Of a stretch of DNA of 64,000 nt, positions 46,683 to 56,229 are shown one piece after another. The notes beneath the pieces were generated by a model. That model saw only the letters and a program-made list of their open reading frames with translations, ran no database searches and had not been told where the DNA came from. Numbering within the stretch: position 1 is the first letter of the stretch; each line of letters opens with the position of its first letter. Source of the stretch: Psychromonas sp. psych-6C06 (GTDB lineage Bacteria > Pseudomonadota > Gammaproteobacteria > Enterobacterales > Psychromonadaceae); the NCBI RefSeq assembly GCF_002835465.1, contig NZ_PIZM01000006.1, positions 310,001 through 374,000 on the forward strand, given 5' to 3'. Made by a program: the position numbers and the translations under genes.

Positions 46683-47618
46683 ATGTTATTAGAAGATCTG
46701 CAAGTTGTTTCTAAAGTCGCGGAGTATCGCAGTATTACAGCCGCCGCAACGCATTTAGATATGCATACTGCGACTGCAAGTGCAGCTGTAAAGCGTGTTG
46801 AAGCTTCGTTAGGTATAGAGTTATTTATCCGTACCACGCGCCACTTGCGTTTGTCGAGTGCAGGAGAACGCTATATTCCGCAGTGTGAACAAGCATTATT
46901 AATGCTCAAGCATGCGAAGCAAAATATTAAGAATGAGCTAGATATTGTTGATGGTGATTTGCGTATTGCTGTCTCTTCGGATTTAGGTCGAAACTTAGCT
47001 GTGCCTTGGTTAGATGAATTTATGTCAAAGCATCCGAAACTTAAGCTACGTGTGAGTATCAGTGATAGTAATATTGATTTTTATCGAGATTCGGTCGATA
47101 TGGCACTACGTTATGGTTCACCGACTGATACTAATCTTTACGGTTTTAAAATTTGTGATGTGCCGGGGGTCTTATGTGCTTCGCCGGAGTATTTGAAAAA
47201 ACAAGGAATGCCAGATCATCCTGATCAGTTAAACCAATATAACGGCCTGTTTTATCAGATGCATGACATTGTTTATGATCTTTGGGAGTTCCAACAAAAA
47301 GGGCAAACCTTTAAAGTGAAAATGGGGAGTAATCGTATCGCTAATGATGCTGAGTTGGTAAGACGCTGGTGTGTCGCAGGGCACGGACTAGCGGTTAAAT
47401 CTAGCCTAGATATGGCTGCTGATCTGTTGTCAGGGAAGCTACTGAATGTGATGCCGGATTATCATCCTCGTAGCACTGAGCTTTGGTTAGTTTGCCCAAG
47501 CCGTCAATCGATAACGCCTGCCGTACGTTTGTTGCGTGATGCATTTCGAGATAAATGTGCACACATTCTAAAACAATTAACCGAACGAGAAATTATACCA
47601 AACAAAGTAAATAGCTGA
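46683..47618 (+). CDS. LysR-family transcriptional regulator
   Basis: 311 residues from ATG 46683 (TTG 46674 is an upstream alternative). The N-terminal winged HTH is VSKVAEYRSITAAATHLDMHTATASAAVKRVEASLGIELFIRTTRHLRLSSAGERY; the remainder is a periplasmic-binding-fold effector domain. It probably controls the divergent nitroreductase-SDR pair and itself through the palindrome between them (inference). Inducer unknown. Confidence 0.93.
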   Translation: MLLEDLQVVSKVAEYRSITAAATHLDMHTATASAAVKRVEASLGIELFIRTTRHLRLSSAGERYIPQCEQALLMLKHAKQNIKNELDIVDGDLRIAVSSDLGRNLAVPWLDEFMSKHPKLKLRVSISDSNIDFYRDSVDMALRYGSPTDTNLYGFKICDVPGVLCASPEYLKKQGMPDHPDQLNQYNGLFYQMHDIVYDLWEFQQKGQTFKVKMGSNRIANDAELVRRWCVAGHGLAVKSSLDMAADLLSGKLLNVMPDYHPRSTELWLVCPSRQSITPAVRLLRDAFRDKCAHILKQLTEREIIPNKVNS

Positions 47619-47762
47619 GCAATTTTACTGCTTAAAATAACTTACTATGTTGAGTTTTTGCCTGAATTAAGTCACTTTTCCAGCGCAAAAATTTACATCA
47701 CATAGTTAATTAGACTGGTATTACTTATTTACAGCTGAGGTAAATTAATGTTTTAGTATAAA

Positions 47763-48281
47763 TTAAAGAATCACACTTCTTAATTGGTTTAAAGCGGGTA
47801 CTGAAAAACCACGGTCATAAAAATAGAGTATTTCTCCTGCTTGGTTGATGAGAATGACTCTAGCGTTGTTGGCATTTTCATTACCCGTAAATGCTTGCAT
47901 CGTTTCACCATCTTCATAGAGTGTGATAACACCTTTCCATAGCTCTTTGGGGATCCCTGCTCGCATGCCATCATTGATCTTAGTTTTAAACATGCGTGGC
48001 AACATCCCTTGTATAGCCGGAATCTCGTAAGCATCAACTCTAGTCTCTGTCATATCTAAAGCGATTAACCACCTATCGATATCAAACTGAGTATCTTGTT
48101 TATACCCAACGAGTAACAGTGTTTGCTCTGCAGTAAACATATCTGGAATGCTAACATCTTGCTGTTCAAGTGTTTGTCCGAGCATACGAGGCACTGTTTG
48201 ACCATCAACATCATTGTTTTTATAGGTGCTACTACAAGCGGTTATCAGCAGGCTGAACAAAAGTACGGTAAGTAATTTCAT
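47763..48281 (-). CDS. Small lipoprotein of unknown function, DUF4174-like
   Basis: 172 residues. The lipobox LLITACSS puts the acylated cysteine at residue 16. The body has a possible thioredoxin-like beta-alpha pattern without a CxxC motif (TLLLVGYKQDTQFDIDRWLIALDMTE... and ARVILINQAGEILYFYDRGF). The latter pattern, 'no redox cysteines but a thioredoxin-like strand order', is an impression from reading only. Standing alone between lysR and cbiX. ATG at 48281. Confidence 0.7.
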   Translation of the reverse strand: MKLLTVLLFSLLITACSSTYKNNDVDGQTVPRMLGQTLEQQDVSIPDMFTAEQTLLLVGYKQDTQFDIDRWLIALDMTETRVDAYEIPAIQGMLPRMFKTKINDGMRAGIPKELWKGVITLYEDGETMQAFTGNENANNARVILINQAGEILYFYDRGFSVPALNQLRSVIL

Positions 48282-48378
48282 GGCAAACTCTCTTATTTTT
48301 CAGTAAAAAAACATTTCTATTTTCACTGTTTAATACGCAATTAAATTCGCTATAGATCATGCTTACTGTTGATTATTA

Positions 48379-48747
48379 CTAATTCACGGAATTAGCAGCT
48401 TCAATTAATAAGGTCATCATTAAAGGGGAAGCGCCGATATGTGTGGCAAGTTTAATTTCAGTGTCTGGGAATTGCTTTTTTGCTTGATTAATCGCATGAG
48501 GGATATCACTGGTCACATGTGTACCAGAATTAAGGAAATAAGGTAATAAGGTAATCGAAGTAGCGCCTTGGTTAACACATTGCTCAATACTTTCACTTAT
48601 TGAAGGAGTCGATAGCTCTAAAAAACCTGCTTGAAAAATACGGTACTGAGCACCACAGTTATTTTTTAGCTTGTCAGCGATTGCAACCACCTCATCATTT
48701 GATTGTTGACGACGGCTTCCGTGTGCAATTAACAGTAATGCTTTCAT
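48379..48747 (-). CDS. Short CbiX-type sirohydrochlorin chelatase-like protein
   Basis: 122 residues from ATG 48747 (an ATG four codons upstream has no ribosome site). MKALLLIAHGSRRQQSNDEV carries the metal-site His of the CbiX/SirB family, and LPYFLNSGTHVTSDIP and ATHIGASPLM the second His region. Single-domain (CbiX-small) forms insert cobalt or iron into tetrapyrroles as homodimers. No sirohaem or cobalamin genes are adjacent, so the metal is uncertain. Confidence 0.88.
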   Translation of the reverse strand: MKALLLIAHGSRRQQSNDEVVAIADKLKNNCGAQYRIFQAGFLELSTPSISESIEQCVNQGATSITLLPYFLNSGTHVTSDIPHAINQAKKQFPDTEIKLATHIGASPLMMTLLIEAANSVN

Positions 48748-48838
48748 TATTTTTTCCATGTTTAAAATAACCTCAATGTTGGAGAAAATGGCATATAGCC
48801 CCAGATCAGAGGTTAAATATTAATTTATTTTATTGGGA

Positions 48839-49054
48839 TTATACCCATCCTAATCGCCATTGCTGGCTATCTTTTAAATCTCGCCAGTTTATGGCGTATT
48901 CATTGTTATTAATCACTGCTTCAATAAGGCACTCAATCACCACCTGTTGCTCATCAAAAGTAACACTAGTGATCACAAAGTGCTTTTCTTTATTAGTTAC
49001 TGTGGTTTTAGTCCATTTACTATGTAATAGCGCTTTAGGGCTGACTCTATTCAT
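48839..49054 (-). CDS. Small conserved TIGR02450-family protein
   Basis: 71 residues; the start NRVSPKALLHSKWT, the middle NKEKHFVITSV and the end INWRDLKDSQQWRLGWV match the short Trp-rich TIGR02450 family found in marine gammaproteobacteria. No function known. 61 bp downstream of the MATE gene on the same strand. Confidence 0.85.
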   Translation of the reverse strand: MNRVSPKALLHSKWTKTTVTNKEKHFVITSVTFDEQQVVIECLIEAVINNNEYAINWRDLKDSQQWRLGWV

Positions 49055-49114
49055 CCGTTGCTCACCAAGTGTGTTTTTTTTATTACTACGAATGTTGTTG
49101 AGATCTGGATCACT

Positions 49115-50611
49115 CTAAGGTTGAAGATTTTTATCGGTTATATCTTTGTCCTTTTGATAATCTTGCTCTACTAGAGGCTCATCATTTTCAGCACACATAT
49201 ATGCACGACTTGAACAAAATGGAGTTAAAGGTAATGCGGGGGTCAGCGGTGGCTCTTCTTTGTTGATCTCACAATCTTTTGTGTGATGCATTTTTTTAAG
49301 AATACGCTGCGCCCACGCCCATGCGATAATACCAAACAGAACAGAGCCTAGCGCTTGCCCCGCGACGACGCCAATGGCACCAAACCACTGCGCACCAAAA
49401 TAGACGAGTGGAATAGTACCAATGGTCGCTTTACCGATATTCATGGCTGTCGATGTTGTTGGGTAACCAAGGTTGTTAAAAGCTGCGTTGGAAATAAATA
49501 AAATGCCGTTAAAAATAAAGGTAATGCATAACCATGTACAATAAAATTGTAGTAGTTCGGCGGCATCACCCTGAAGACCAAAAATTTGCATAATATGTGC
49601 TTGAAGCAGGTAGATAATTACCGCCATTATTGCTACATAACAGCTGGTGAACTGTAGCGCTCGTGTCATGGTGTGGTTGACTCTATCATGCAAATTGGCA
49701 CCATAATTTTGTCCTATAATCGGGCCAACAGCGCCAGACATAGCAAAGATCATGGCGAAAGCGACCGGTATTAATCTTCCAACGACTGCCCAACCTGCTA
49801 CATAACCATCTCCAAAGCTGGCGATCATCATTGTCACATAAGCATTTCCTAAGGGCGTTGCTACATTGGTCGTCATTGCCGGGATAGCGACATTAAAAAT
49901 CTCTTTTTGATCATCAATCCAAGCGCGGTAATTAAAGCGTCCGAGTAGCTGGTGGATATGAACAACGCCATAAATCGCTACCCAAGCTACGGCGAATCTA
50001 GCTAGCACAGATGCGACAGCTGCTCCGTGTAATCCCCAGTCAAAGACAAAAATAAACAGTGGGTCTAGCATTGCATTAGTGGCTCCCCCTGCTAATGTTG
50101 AATACATGGCACGTTTAGCATCACCTACTGACCTTAAGGCGGCCCCTGCACCCATCGCAACAGCTAAAATGGGTAAGGAGGGTAATAAAATTCGTAGATA
50201 CTCAACGGCAAATTGGTGTGTGCTACCTTTTGCTCCCAGCATGGAAATCATCTCTGGTGTAAAAATCCAAGCGAGTGCTGCGACAAAAGCGCTCACTATA
50301 AAGCCACTGACCAGAATGTTGATCACTAATCGACGTGCTTTTTCACGGTTTTGTTGGCCAATCGCTCTTGATACCAATGCGCTCATCGCAATAGATAAAC
50401 CAATTGATATTGATGTGGTGAAAAAGGCTATCGTGCCAGCATAACCGACCGCAGCTGCTAATTCTGTTTCACCTAACAAGCTGATAAAAAATAGATCTGC
50501 GAGATCGACTAGAAACAAAGCCGTTAAACCAATTGCATTAGTTGAAGACATAACCACGATATGGTTAAAAATATTGCCTGTCACAAATTTAGCTTTTTTA
50601 CTATTTGGCAT
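49115..50611 (-). CDS. MATE-family efflux transporter
   Basis: 498 residues with about 12 hydrophobic helices. VDLADLFFISLLGETELAAAVGYAGTIAFF and GAGAALRSVGDAKRAMYSTLAGGATNAMLDPLFIF are MATE/NorM signatures in the first half, and GPIIGQNYGANLHDRV in the second. It should export cationic compounds in exchange for Na+ or H+. An unusual hydrophilic C-terminal tail of about 50 residues (from HHTKDCEINKEE) follows the last helix. Divergent from the LRR-kinase across 118 bp. Confidence 0.93.
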   Translation of the reverse strand: MPNSKKAKFVTGNIFNHIVVMSSTNAIGLTALFLVDLADLFFISLLGETELAAAVGYAGTIAFFTTSISIGLSIAMSALVSRAIGQQNREKARRLVINILVSGFIVSAFVAALAWIFTPEMISMLGAKGSTHQFAVEYLRILLPSLPILAVAMGAGAALRSVGDAKRAMYSTLAGGATNAMLDPLFIFVFDWGLHGAAVASVLARFAVAWVAIYGVVHIHQLLGRFNYRAWIDDQKEIFNVAIPAMTTNVATPLGNAYVTMMIASFGDGYVAGWAVVGRLIPVAFAMIFAMSGAVGPIIGQNYGANLHDRVNHTMTRALQFTSCYVAIMAVIIYLLQAHIMQIFGLQGDAAELLQFYCTWLCITFIFNGILFISNAAFNNLGYPTTSTAMNIGKATIGTIPLVYFGAQWFGAIGVVAGQALGSVLFGIIAWAWAQRILKKMHHTKDCEINKEEPPLTPALPLTPFCSSRAYMCAENDEPLVEQDYQKDKDITDKNLQP

Positions 50612-50729
50612 GAATGTTATCCAGATTAGTGAGGAGGATGTTGAGGCAACATAATGTGATGCGTAAGAAGTATGGAATAAGTTCTTTTTTATAACAACAT
50701 ATACATTTAAACTGTTTTTTTGATTTTTA

Positions 50730-52001
50730 ATGAAGGTTTCTATTTTGCATACACTTTCTCAATTAAATGCTGGTGAATTAACCGGTGTTTCTCGCCTTTC
50801 TCTTTCGGAGGGATTACGTGAATTTCCTATGGCTATTTTGTCACTTGCAGACAGTTTAGAAGTTCTGGATTTGTCTAATAATCAATTGTCATCGTTACCT
50901 AATGAAATCGCACAGCTTCATAAGTTAAAAATTGTGTTTGCATCAAATAACCTTTTTACAGAATTACCCGCAGTGCTCGGGAAATGTAAAAACCTTGAAA
51001 TGATCGGTTTTAAATCCAATCAAATTTGTGATGTCCCTGCGCAAGCATTACCCGAAAAACTGCGTTGGTTAATTTTAACAGATAATAAAATTGGCAATTT
51101 ACCAGAGCGTTTAGGTGATTGTATACGACTACAAAAATTAGCGCTGGCGGGTAATGTATTAACGCACTTACCTGACTCTTTTGATCAGCTTGTTAATTTG
51201 GAATTGCTTCGTATTTCAGCGAACCAGTTAACGACATTCCCTGTTCAATTATTGTCACTACCTAAATTGGCCTGGTTTGCCTTTGCCGGCAATCCTTTCT
51301 GCAAAACTGATATTGCAATTAAATCTGTGCCCAGTATCGCTTCATCAAGTTATAGGCTAGGCAATATATTGGGGCAGGGCGCGTCGGGTATTATTTATCA
51401 AGCACATTGGAATACTGTAAAAAATGATTTTCCTGCGGATATTGCAGTGAAAGTCTTTAAAGGTGAGGTGACCAGTGATGGTTATCCGCAGGATGAGTTA
51501 CAGGCTTGTTTAAAAGTGGGTAATCATCCTAATCTCGTACAATCTCTAGCACAGGTAGAAGCACCAGATAAACTCTCACTAATCATGGAGTTAATACCAG
51601 CACATTATACTAACCTTGGTCTGCCACCAACGTTACAAAGTTGTACTCGAGATACCTTTCCGAACGACTATCGTTTGAATATTCTGCAAATCGACAAAAT
51701 GGTGAAGCAAATGCAAGCGGTCTTTGAACATTTGCATGATAACTTAGTGTGTCATGGCGATCTTTATGCACACAATACCTTAGTGGATCAGCAGGCAAAT
51801 ATTATCTTTGGTGATTTTGGCGCTGCGTCGATGTACCAAATGCTCAGTGAGAGCCATCAACAGAAAATAAGAGAGATTGAGCATCGTGCATTGATACACT
51901 TTGTGGATGATCTTTTATCTGTTTGCCGTGAAGAAGATCGCGGGACAGTACAATATCAGAGGCTTAAAAGGAAAATAATAGCAATCGAATTAAGTCTGTG
52001 A
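50730..52001 (+). CDS. Leucine-rich-repeat protein kinase
   Basis: 423-residue cytoplasmic protein. Residues about 20-195 hold about seven leucine-rich repeats (LEVLDLSNNQLSSLPNEIAQL and similar). Residues about 207-410 form a eukaryote-like Ser/Thr kinase: glycine loop LGQGASGIIYQA, ATP-binding Lys241 (IAVKVF), catalytic HGD344LYAHN349 and metal-binding D362FG. All key residues are there, so it is likely active. The last codons and the stop lie in repeat D2, so a few native residues may be missing. No clear ribosome site for the ATG. Substrate unknown. Confidence 0.9.
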   Translation: MKVSILHTLSQLNAGELTGVSRLSLSEGLREFPMAILSLADSLEVLDLSNNQLSSLPNEIAQLHKLKIVFASNNLFTELPAVLGKCKNLEMIGFKSNQICDVPAQALPEKLRWLILTDNKIGNLPERLGDCIRLQKLALAGNVLTHLPDSFDQLVNLELLRISANQLTTFPVQLLSLPKLAWFAFAGNPFCKTDIAIKSVPSIASSSYRLGNILGQGASGIIYQAHWNTVKNDFPADIAVKVFKGEVTSDGYPQDELQACLKVGNHPNLVQSLAQVEAPDKLSLIMELIPAHYTNLGLPPTLQSCTRDTFPNDYRLNILQIDKMVKQMQAVFEHLHDNLVCHGDLYAHNTLVDQQANIIFGDFGAASMYQMLSESHQQKIREIEHRALIHFVDDLLSVCREEDRGTVQYQRLKRKIIAIELSL

Positions 52002-52039
52002 TCTAAATTTTGCGCAGAAAAAGAGACTTAACTTAAAGC
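51976..52039 (+). repeat. Dispersed repeat family D, copy D2
   Basis: TAATAGCAATCGAATTAAGT then GATCTAAATTTTGCGCAGAA, matching D1. It starts inside the kinase gene and supplies the final codons IAIELSL and TGA. Confidence 0.65.
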
Positions 52040-52200
52040 TAATACCATTGCGCATAATATTGTGATCAGAACTTGTTAAGGAAAAATGATAGAGAGCAAG
52101 GCGCATGATTGAGTAATAGGTAGCTATTGCCATTGAATGCAATGCAGTTATCAACCCTTTTAACCCACAAGGTAGATCAGATGGTGATGCGGATTGCTAT
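52040..52200 (+). repeat. Dispersed repeat family C, copy C3
   Basis: Starts TAATACCATTGCGCATAA and ends GATGCGGATTGCTAT. Interior GAAAAATGATAGAGAGCAAG matches C1 and C2. It follows D2 without a gap. Confidence 0.75.
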
Positions 52201-52305
52201 AAATCTGACCGAAATAGTTACTCCTATTACGAAAGTTTCAACGAAGAGGTAAGTTACTTTAGCCAGTAAAATAGATCCGCTATTTGTTCGTTTGGTATAA
52301 GTCGT
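52200..52305 (+). repeat. Degenerate family B fragment B3
   Basis: Resembles the right half of B1: AGTTACTTTAGCCAGTAAAA, then TTTGGTATA. It completes a D-C-B stack at this site. Confidence 0.5.
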
Positions 52306-52338
52306 TCTTTACAGAAATAAAGAGACTACCCTAATATG

Positions 52339-52371
52339 AAAAAGCCCTACCATGAACTGATAGGGCTTTTT
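52339..52371. terminator. Bidirectional terminator between LRR-kinase and chemotaxis genes
   Basis: AAAAAGCCCTA-CCATGAACTGA-TAGGGCTTTTT, stem with A-run and T-run. Confidence 0.8.
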
Positions 52372-52501
52372 ATCTTTAATAAATAATAGGTCTACTTACT
52401 TTTAATGCAGATAACCAACCGTGGCTCCAATACTGCAGGCTTTTCTGAAAATTATTTTTACCAAACGGAGCGTAAATAGCAAAGGTCAACACAACCTAAG
52501 G

Positions 52502-53662
52502 TTAGTTGTTTAGTGCTTTTGCATGATTAGCAATGGTATCAGCCATCTCTGTTACTTCTTTAAGTACTGTTACAGAGCCTTCAACGACCTCTTTTACGAG
52601 ATCTAAGTTTTCATTGATATTGGCGGCTACCGTAGTTTGTTCTTCGGCTGCAGATGCAATTTGGTAACTCATATCTGAAATGTGGTGAACTTTCTCTACA
52701 ATACCTGCCAACTTACCACCAGCTTGCGTTACTTGATCAACACCAACATCAGCTTCTTTTACACTTTTTACCATTAAGTTAACCGCTTCTTGAGCACTTT
52801 TTTGTAATTGTTCAATCATTCCTTGAATTTCAACGGTTGCGTCTTGCGTTCGCTTCGCAAGGTTACGTACTTCATCTGCCACCACTGCAAAACCTCTACC
52901 TGCTTCACCAGCACGCGCCGCTTCAATTGCCGCATTTAATGCTAAGAGATTAGTCTGCTCGGAAATACTGCGAATCGTATCAACGACACTGCCAATACCT
53001 TCAACTTTGACCTCGACACTGTTAACTGCATCAGAAGATGCACCAATGTTACTGGATAAAGAGTTAATAGACGCGATCGTTGCATCGACAAATTGACTAC
53101 CTTCTTGAGCAACGTCAGATGCTTCAGTCGTTGATGAAGAAGCACTATTAGCATTGTTGGCGACCTCTTTAACAGTGGCAGTCATCTCATTCATTGCTGT
53201 TGCAAGTTGTTCGATTTGTTCAAACTCCTCCGCCATGGAGTCATTAATGATCTCCATACAGACACCAAGATGTTCTGTCACTTCGCTTAATCCTGCGATC
53301 TCTTTTTGATGGGCTTCTCTTTGGCGTTCATGTTCGGTGATACTTGGTGCTAATAAATGTAAAATTTCACCGCTTTCATTTTTAGGTTGAGTTTGAATGA
53401 ATTCACCGAGCTTATTTGATGCGAGTGCGTTAATGACATCCTGCTTATTACTTTGCTGTTGTTTTTTTTGTAACAAGACGATTAGGTAAAGAATGGCTGC
53501 AAAGCAAGCTAAAAAAATAATATCCAGCATTAGATTGTTGCTACTGATAATGTGCTTAATAGCCAGTAATAGAGCACTAATTGCGATTAAAATGGTTGCC
53601 TTAGCATTGAGTGATAAGGCGAAGGCTTTTTGCGCTGTATTGGATAGTTTAGATTGAGACAT
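52502..53662 (-). CDS. Methyl-accepting chemotaxis protein, without large periplasmic domain
   Basis: 386 residues from ATG 53662 (AGGT site); a GTG at 53710 would add 16. Two adjacent hydrophobic helices (about 22-42 and 46-66) form a hairpin in the membrane with almost no periplasmic part. The signalling tip EQTNLLALNAAIEAARAGEAGRGFAVVADEVRNLAKRT is canonical, with flanking methylation-helix sequence. It likely senses a cytoplasmic or membrane-associated cue. Faces the LRR-kinase across a terminator. Confidence 0.93.
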   Translation of the reverse strand: MSQSKLSNTAQKAFALSLNAKATILIAISALLLAIKHIISSNNLMLDIIFLACFAAILYLIVLLQKKQQQSNKQDVINALASNKLGEFIQTQPKNESGEILHLLAPSITEHERQREAHQKEIAGLSEVTEHLGVCMEIINDSMAEEFEQIEQLATAMNEMTATVKEVANNANSASSSTTEASDVAQEGSQFVDATIASINSLSSNIGASSDAVNSVEVKVEGIGSVVDTIRSISEQTNLLALNAAIEAARAGEAGRGFAVVADEVRNLAKRTQDATVEIQGMIEQLQKSAQEAVNLMVKSVKEADVGVDQVTQAGGKLAGIVEKVHHISDMSYQIASAAEEQTTVAANINENLDLVKEVVEGSVTVLKEVTEMADTIANHAKALNN

Positions 53663-53856
53663 GTGGATACCTGCATAATTAATTAAGTTCTTAATCACAG
53701 AGGAATACACTTTTACCTCATCGATTAAGCAGAAACTAGCTAATAGATAAGTCTAGAACGGTTGACCAGAAAAAGTAGCGATCTTTACAATAAAAAACAG
53801 AACTGTGAGGAGTGACCTATCTGATTGTTTTTTATCATAGAAAATCGCTTATATTG

Positions 53857-55365
53857 TTACTTTTCCTCTTGCCAATATACTGGTTTTAACAGAGCCTGTT
53901 GTTTTGATTGTTGCAGAGCATGTAATAATGAGTTTTGTTTGCGTTGTATCCATTTTAGATATTCATATTGCAAAGCATTATCGGGTTCATCATGCGCTAT
54001 CTCATCAATAAGGTTCAGCATGGAAAACTCATTTAATCCCTGTTTGATATCTAGCCAAGGCGAACGGAATAAGTTGCTCTGTTGTCTTGAAAAAACATTA
54101 CCTACGCTCAGTCCTGTTAATAGCGCACTTTCTAATAAACCTTGGTAAGCAAGAAACTGCTGCACAGAGAGTTCATCACTATTATTAAGGGCCTTTGCTA
54201 TTTCATTCCAAGTGTTATCTAAGGTGCGTCGTGCGAAGGGGATGATGTTATTGGATTTGTCGCCTGAAAAAGTGCTTTTTTCTAACTGAATCGACCACTC
54301 TGTAAATGACAGGATGAACTGGCAATACCTTGATGATGTCAGTAAGCTGATAATAGGTTCAATTTCTGGTAGTGCGCGTTGCTGAGTGTTTATCTGTCGA
54401 ATCAAGTTTTTTGATTTTGGTAGTTTACGCAAATAATAAGCTTTATTTTCTAATAAACGAGACTGAATAAAATATTCATCTAACCAAGAAAATGAACGTG
54501 CAAGCCAATGCAGGTCTTCAATCCACGGAGTTTGCGTCAGCCCATCTATTTCATTCTTAAATAATACAATGTTCTGATGTAAAAACTTAACCCCATTTAA
54601 TAACTCACAAAGCGCTTCTAATTGATGCCCTTCTATAAAGCAATTTTCGTGGTATTGAATCTGTTTAAGTCCGTGCTGTAGGTTTGCTAATAATGCTTGT
54701 GTAACGGACAAGCTTTCGCTAATTGGCGAGTGTTCAAGGGGTTTAATATCGAATGTTGCATTATCGGCTAGCATGTAACCACGTTGCGCTTTACTCACAT
54801 TACCTAAACGAACACTGGGTAGGTGTGCGATTTGCTCGCCGAGTATAAATAATTGCTTTTCATCACCCTTTACGAGTTCAAGTTCAATTTCACAGAGTGC
54901 GACTTTACCCTTATTGGTTTCAACAAAACCACTGTCGTAAGCGACTTCAATAAGAGTGTCATTAGCGATTTCAATTAACCAAGTCTGACGCTCAAAGTCG
55001 GTGCTAAAAATGGGGGTTAGTGCTTTTTGTAGTTCCTGAGTATCGCTATTTTCTGGCCATATTTTTGTTGGGAAACGAGTCAACTCTGGGCGTAGACCTT
55101 CAATTGGTTCGTTATATTCTGGGCGCTGATGTAACCCACCAATCACTCGTCCTGCTGTTTTAATGGTTTGTACTGCTTTGCCATCACAGCTACGAACACG
55201 TAACCCCATATCAAATTGGCGAAGGCGTCGATCTGCAGTATCAAAGTAAACATTATGTAAAAATTGTGTTTTGTTAGAAATGCAGTGAAATTTGTTAAGT
55301 GTGCTGTACAAAGTGTCTGCAAATGCAGCATTAAAAATGAATTTTAATTCTATTTCTACTTCCAT
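53857..55365 (-). CDS. ygiF: Inorganic triphosphatase, CYTH plus CHAD-like domain (YgiF)
   Basis: 502 residues. The N-terminal CYTH domain starts MEVEIELKF with the ExExK triphosphate-binding motif (E4, E6, K8), and basic and acidic strand residues (GLRVRSCDGKAVQTIKT, LCEIELELVKGD) follow. From about residue 215 a helical CHAD-like domain with His and Lys/Arg follows, thought to bind polyphosphate. By family it hydrolyses inorganic tripolyphosphate. Divergent from the PhoU-like/pit pair, which suggests shared phosphate function (inference). Confidence 0.93.
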   Translation of the reverse strand: MEVEIELKFIFNAAFADTLYSTLNKFHCISNKTQFLHNVYFDTADRRLRQFDMGLRVRSCDGKAVQTIKTAGRVIGGLHQRPEYNEPIEGLRPELTRFPTKIWPENSDTQELQKALTPIFSTDFERQTWLIEIANDTLIEVAYDSGFVETNKGKVALCEIELELVKGDEKQLFILGEQIAHLPSVRLGNVSKAQRGYMLADNATFDIKPLEHSPISESLSVTQALLANLQHGLKQIQYHENCFIEGHQLEALCELLNGVKFLHQNIVLFKNEIDGLTQTPWIEDLHWLARSFSWLDEYFIQSRLLENKAYYLRKLPKSKNLIRQINTQQRALPEIEPIISLLTSSRYCQFILSFTEWSIQLEKSTFSGDKSNNIIPFARRTLDNTWNEIAKALNNSDELSVQQFLAYQGLLESALLTGLSVGNVFSRQQSNLFRSPWLDIKQGLNEFSMLNLIDEIAHDEPDNALQYEYLKWIQRKQNSLLHALQQSKQQALLKPVYWQEEK

Positions 55366-55529
55366 AATTTCTTTGATAAACCTATCTACTCAGGGAATTT
55401 AAATGTCGAATTCGTGATAATTTTGTGAATTATACTAAATTCAGGTTCAATTGTGTTGAAAAGAAAGCTAACATGCGCCGCATATTTGTTGTTCAGTTTG
55501 ATCACTTAAATAAAATAATAGGGTATGTT

Positions 55530-56210
55530 ATGCCAGTTAATTCAATATTTGGAGTATTTGCAAAATCTCCAATTAAACCGATTCAGATGCATATTGATAA
55601 AGCTGCTGCTTGCAGTGAATTATTAGTTTCATTTTTTCATGCTAGTGCGAAACCTGACTGGGTTGAAGCTGAAAAAATTCGTAAAGAAATATCCACACTT
55701 GAAAAACAAGCTGATGAACTGAAGCGAGAATTACGCTTAACGTTACCTCGTGGCTTGTTTATGCCTATCGATCGTTCTGATTTGATTGAGCTTGTAAACC
55801 GTCAAGATAAAATTGCTAATACGACTAAAGATATCGCAGGACGTATCTATGGTCGCCAATTACAAATTCCAAATGAAATCTTTACTGACTTTATGACTTA
55901 TGTTGAACGTTGTGTTGATGCGGTTAAACAAGCACGTAAAGCAATTAATGAGTTAGATGAATTGCTCGAAACAGGCTTTAAAGGCCGTGAAGTTGATATC
56001 GTGACCGAGATGATTGGTGAATTAGAAAGTATTGAAGATGATACTGATACATTACAAATCCGTTTACGTCGTCATCTACTTTCTGTTGAGGAGCACTACA
56101 ACCCTGTTGATGTCATGTTCCTTTATCAAATTCTTGAGTGGGTTGGCCAATTGGCAGATCATTCAGAGCTAATTGGTACGCAGCTTGAACTTATTCTTGC
56201 TCGTTCATAA
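55530..56210 (+). CDS. PhoU-like protein (DUF47, TIGR00153)
   Basis: 226 residues from ATG 55530, which gives the family start MPVNSIFGVFAKSPIKPIQMHI; an ATG in frame 105 bp upstream would add 35 non-conserved residues. All-helical PhoU-like fold with acid clusters for metal (ETIS/EKQADELKRELRLTLPRGLFMPIDRSDLIELVNRQDKIAN). Stop to pit ATG is 19 bp. These proteins are the usual partner of Pit low-affinity phosphate transporters and probably tune them. Confidence 0.93.
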   Translation: MPVNSIFGVFAKSPIKPIQMHIDKAAACSELLVSFFHASAKPDWVEAEKIRKEISTLEKQADELKRELRLTLPRGLFMPIDRSDLIELVNRQDKIANTTKDIAGRIYGRQLQIPNEIFTDFMTYVERCVDAVKQARKAINELDELLETGFKGREVDIVTEMIGELESIEDDTDTLQIRLRRHLLSVEEHYNPVDVMFLYQILEWVGQLADHSELIGTQLELILARS

Positions 56211-56229
56211 TATTCACTAGGAGTTAAAC

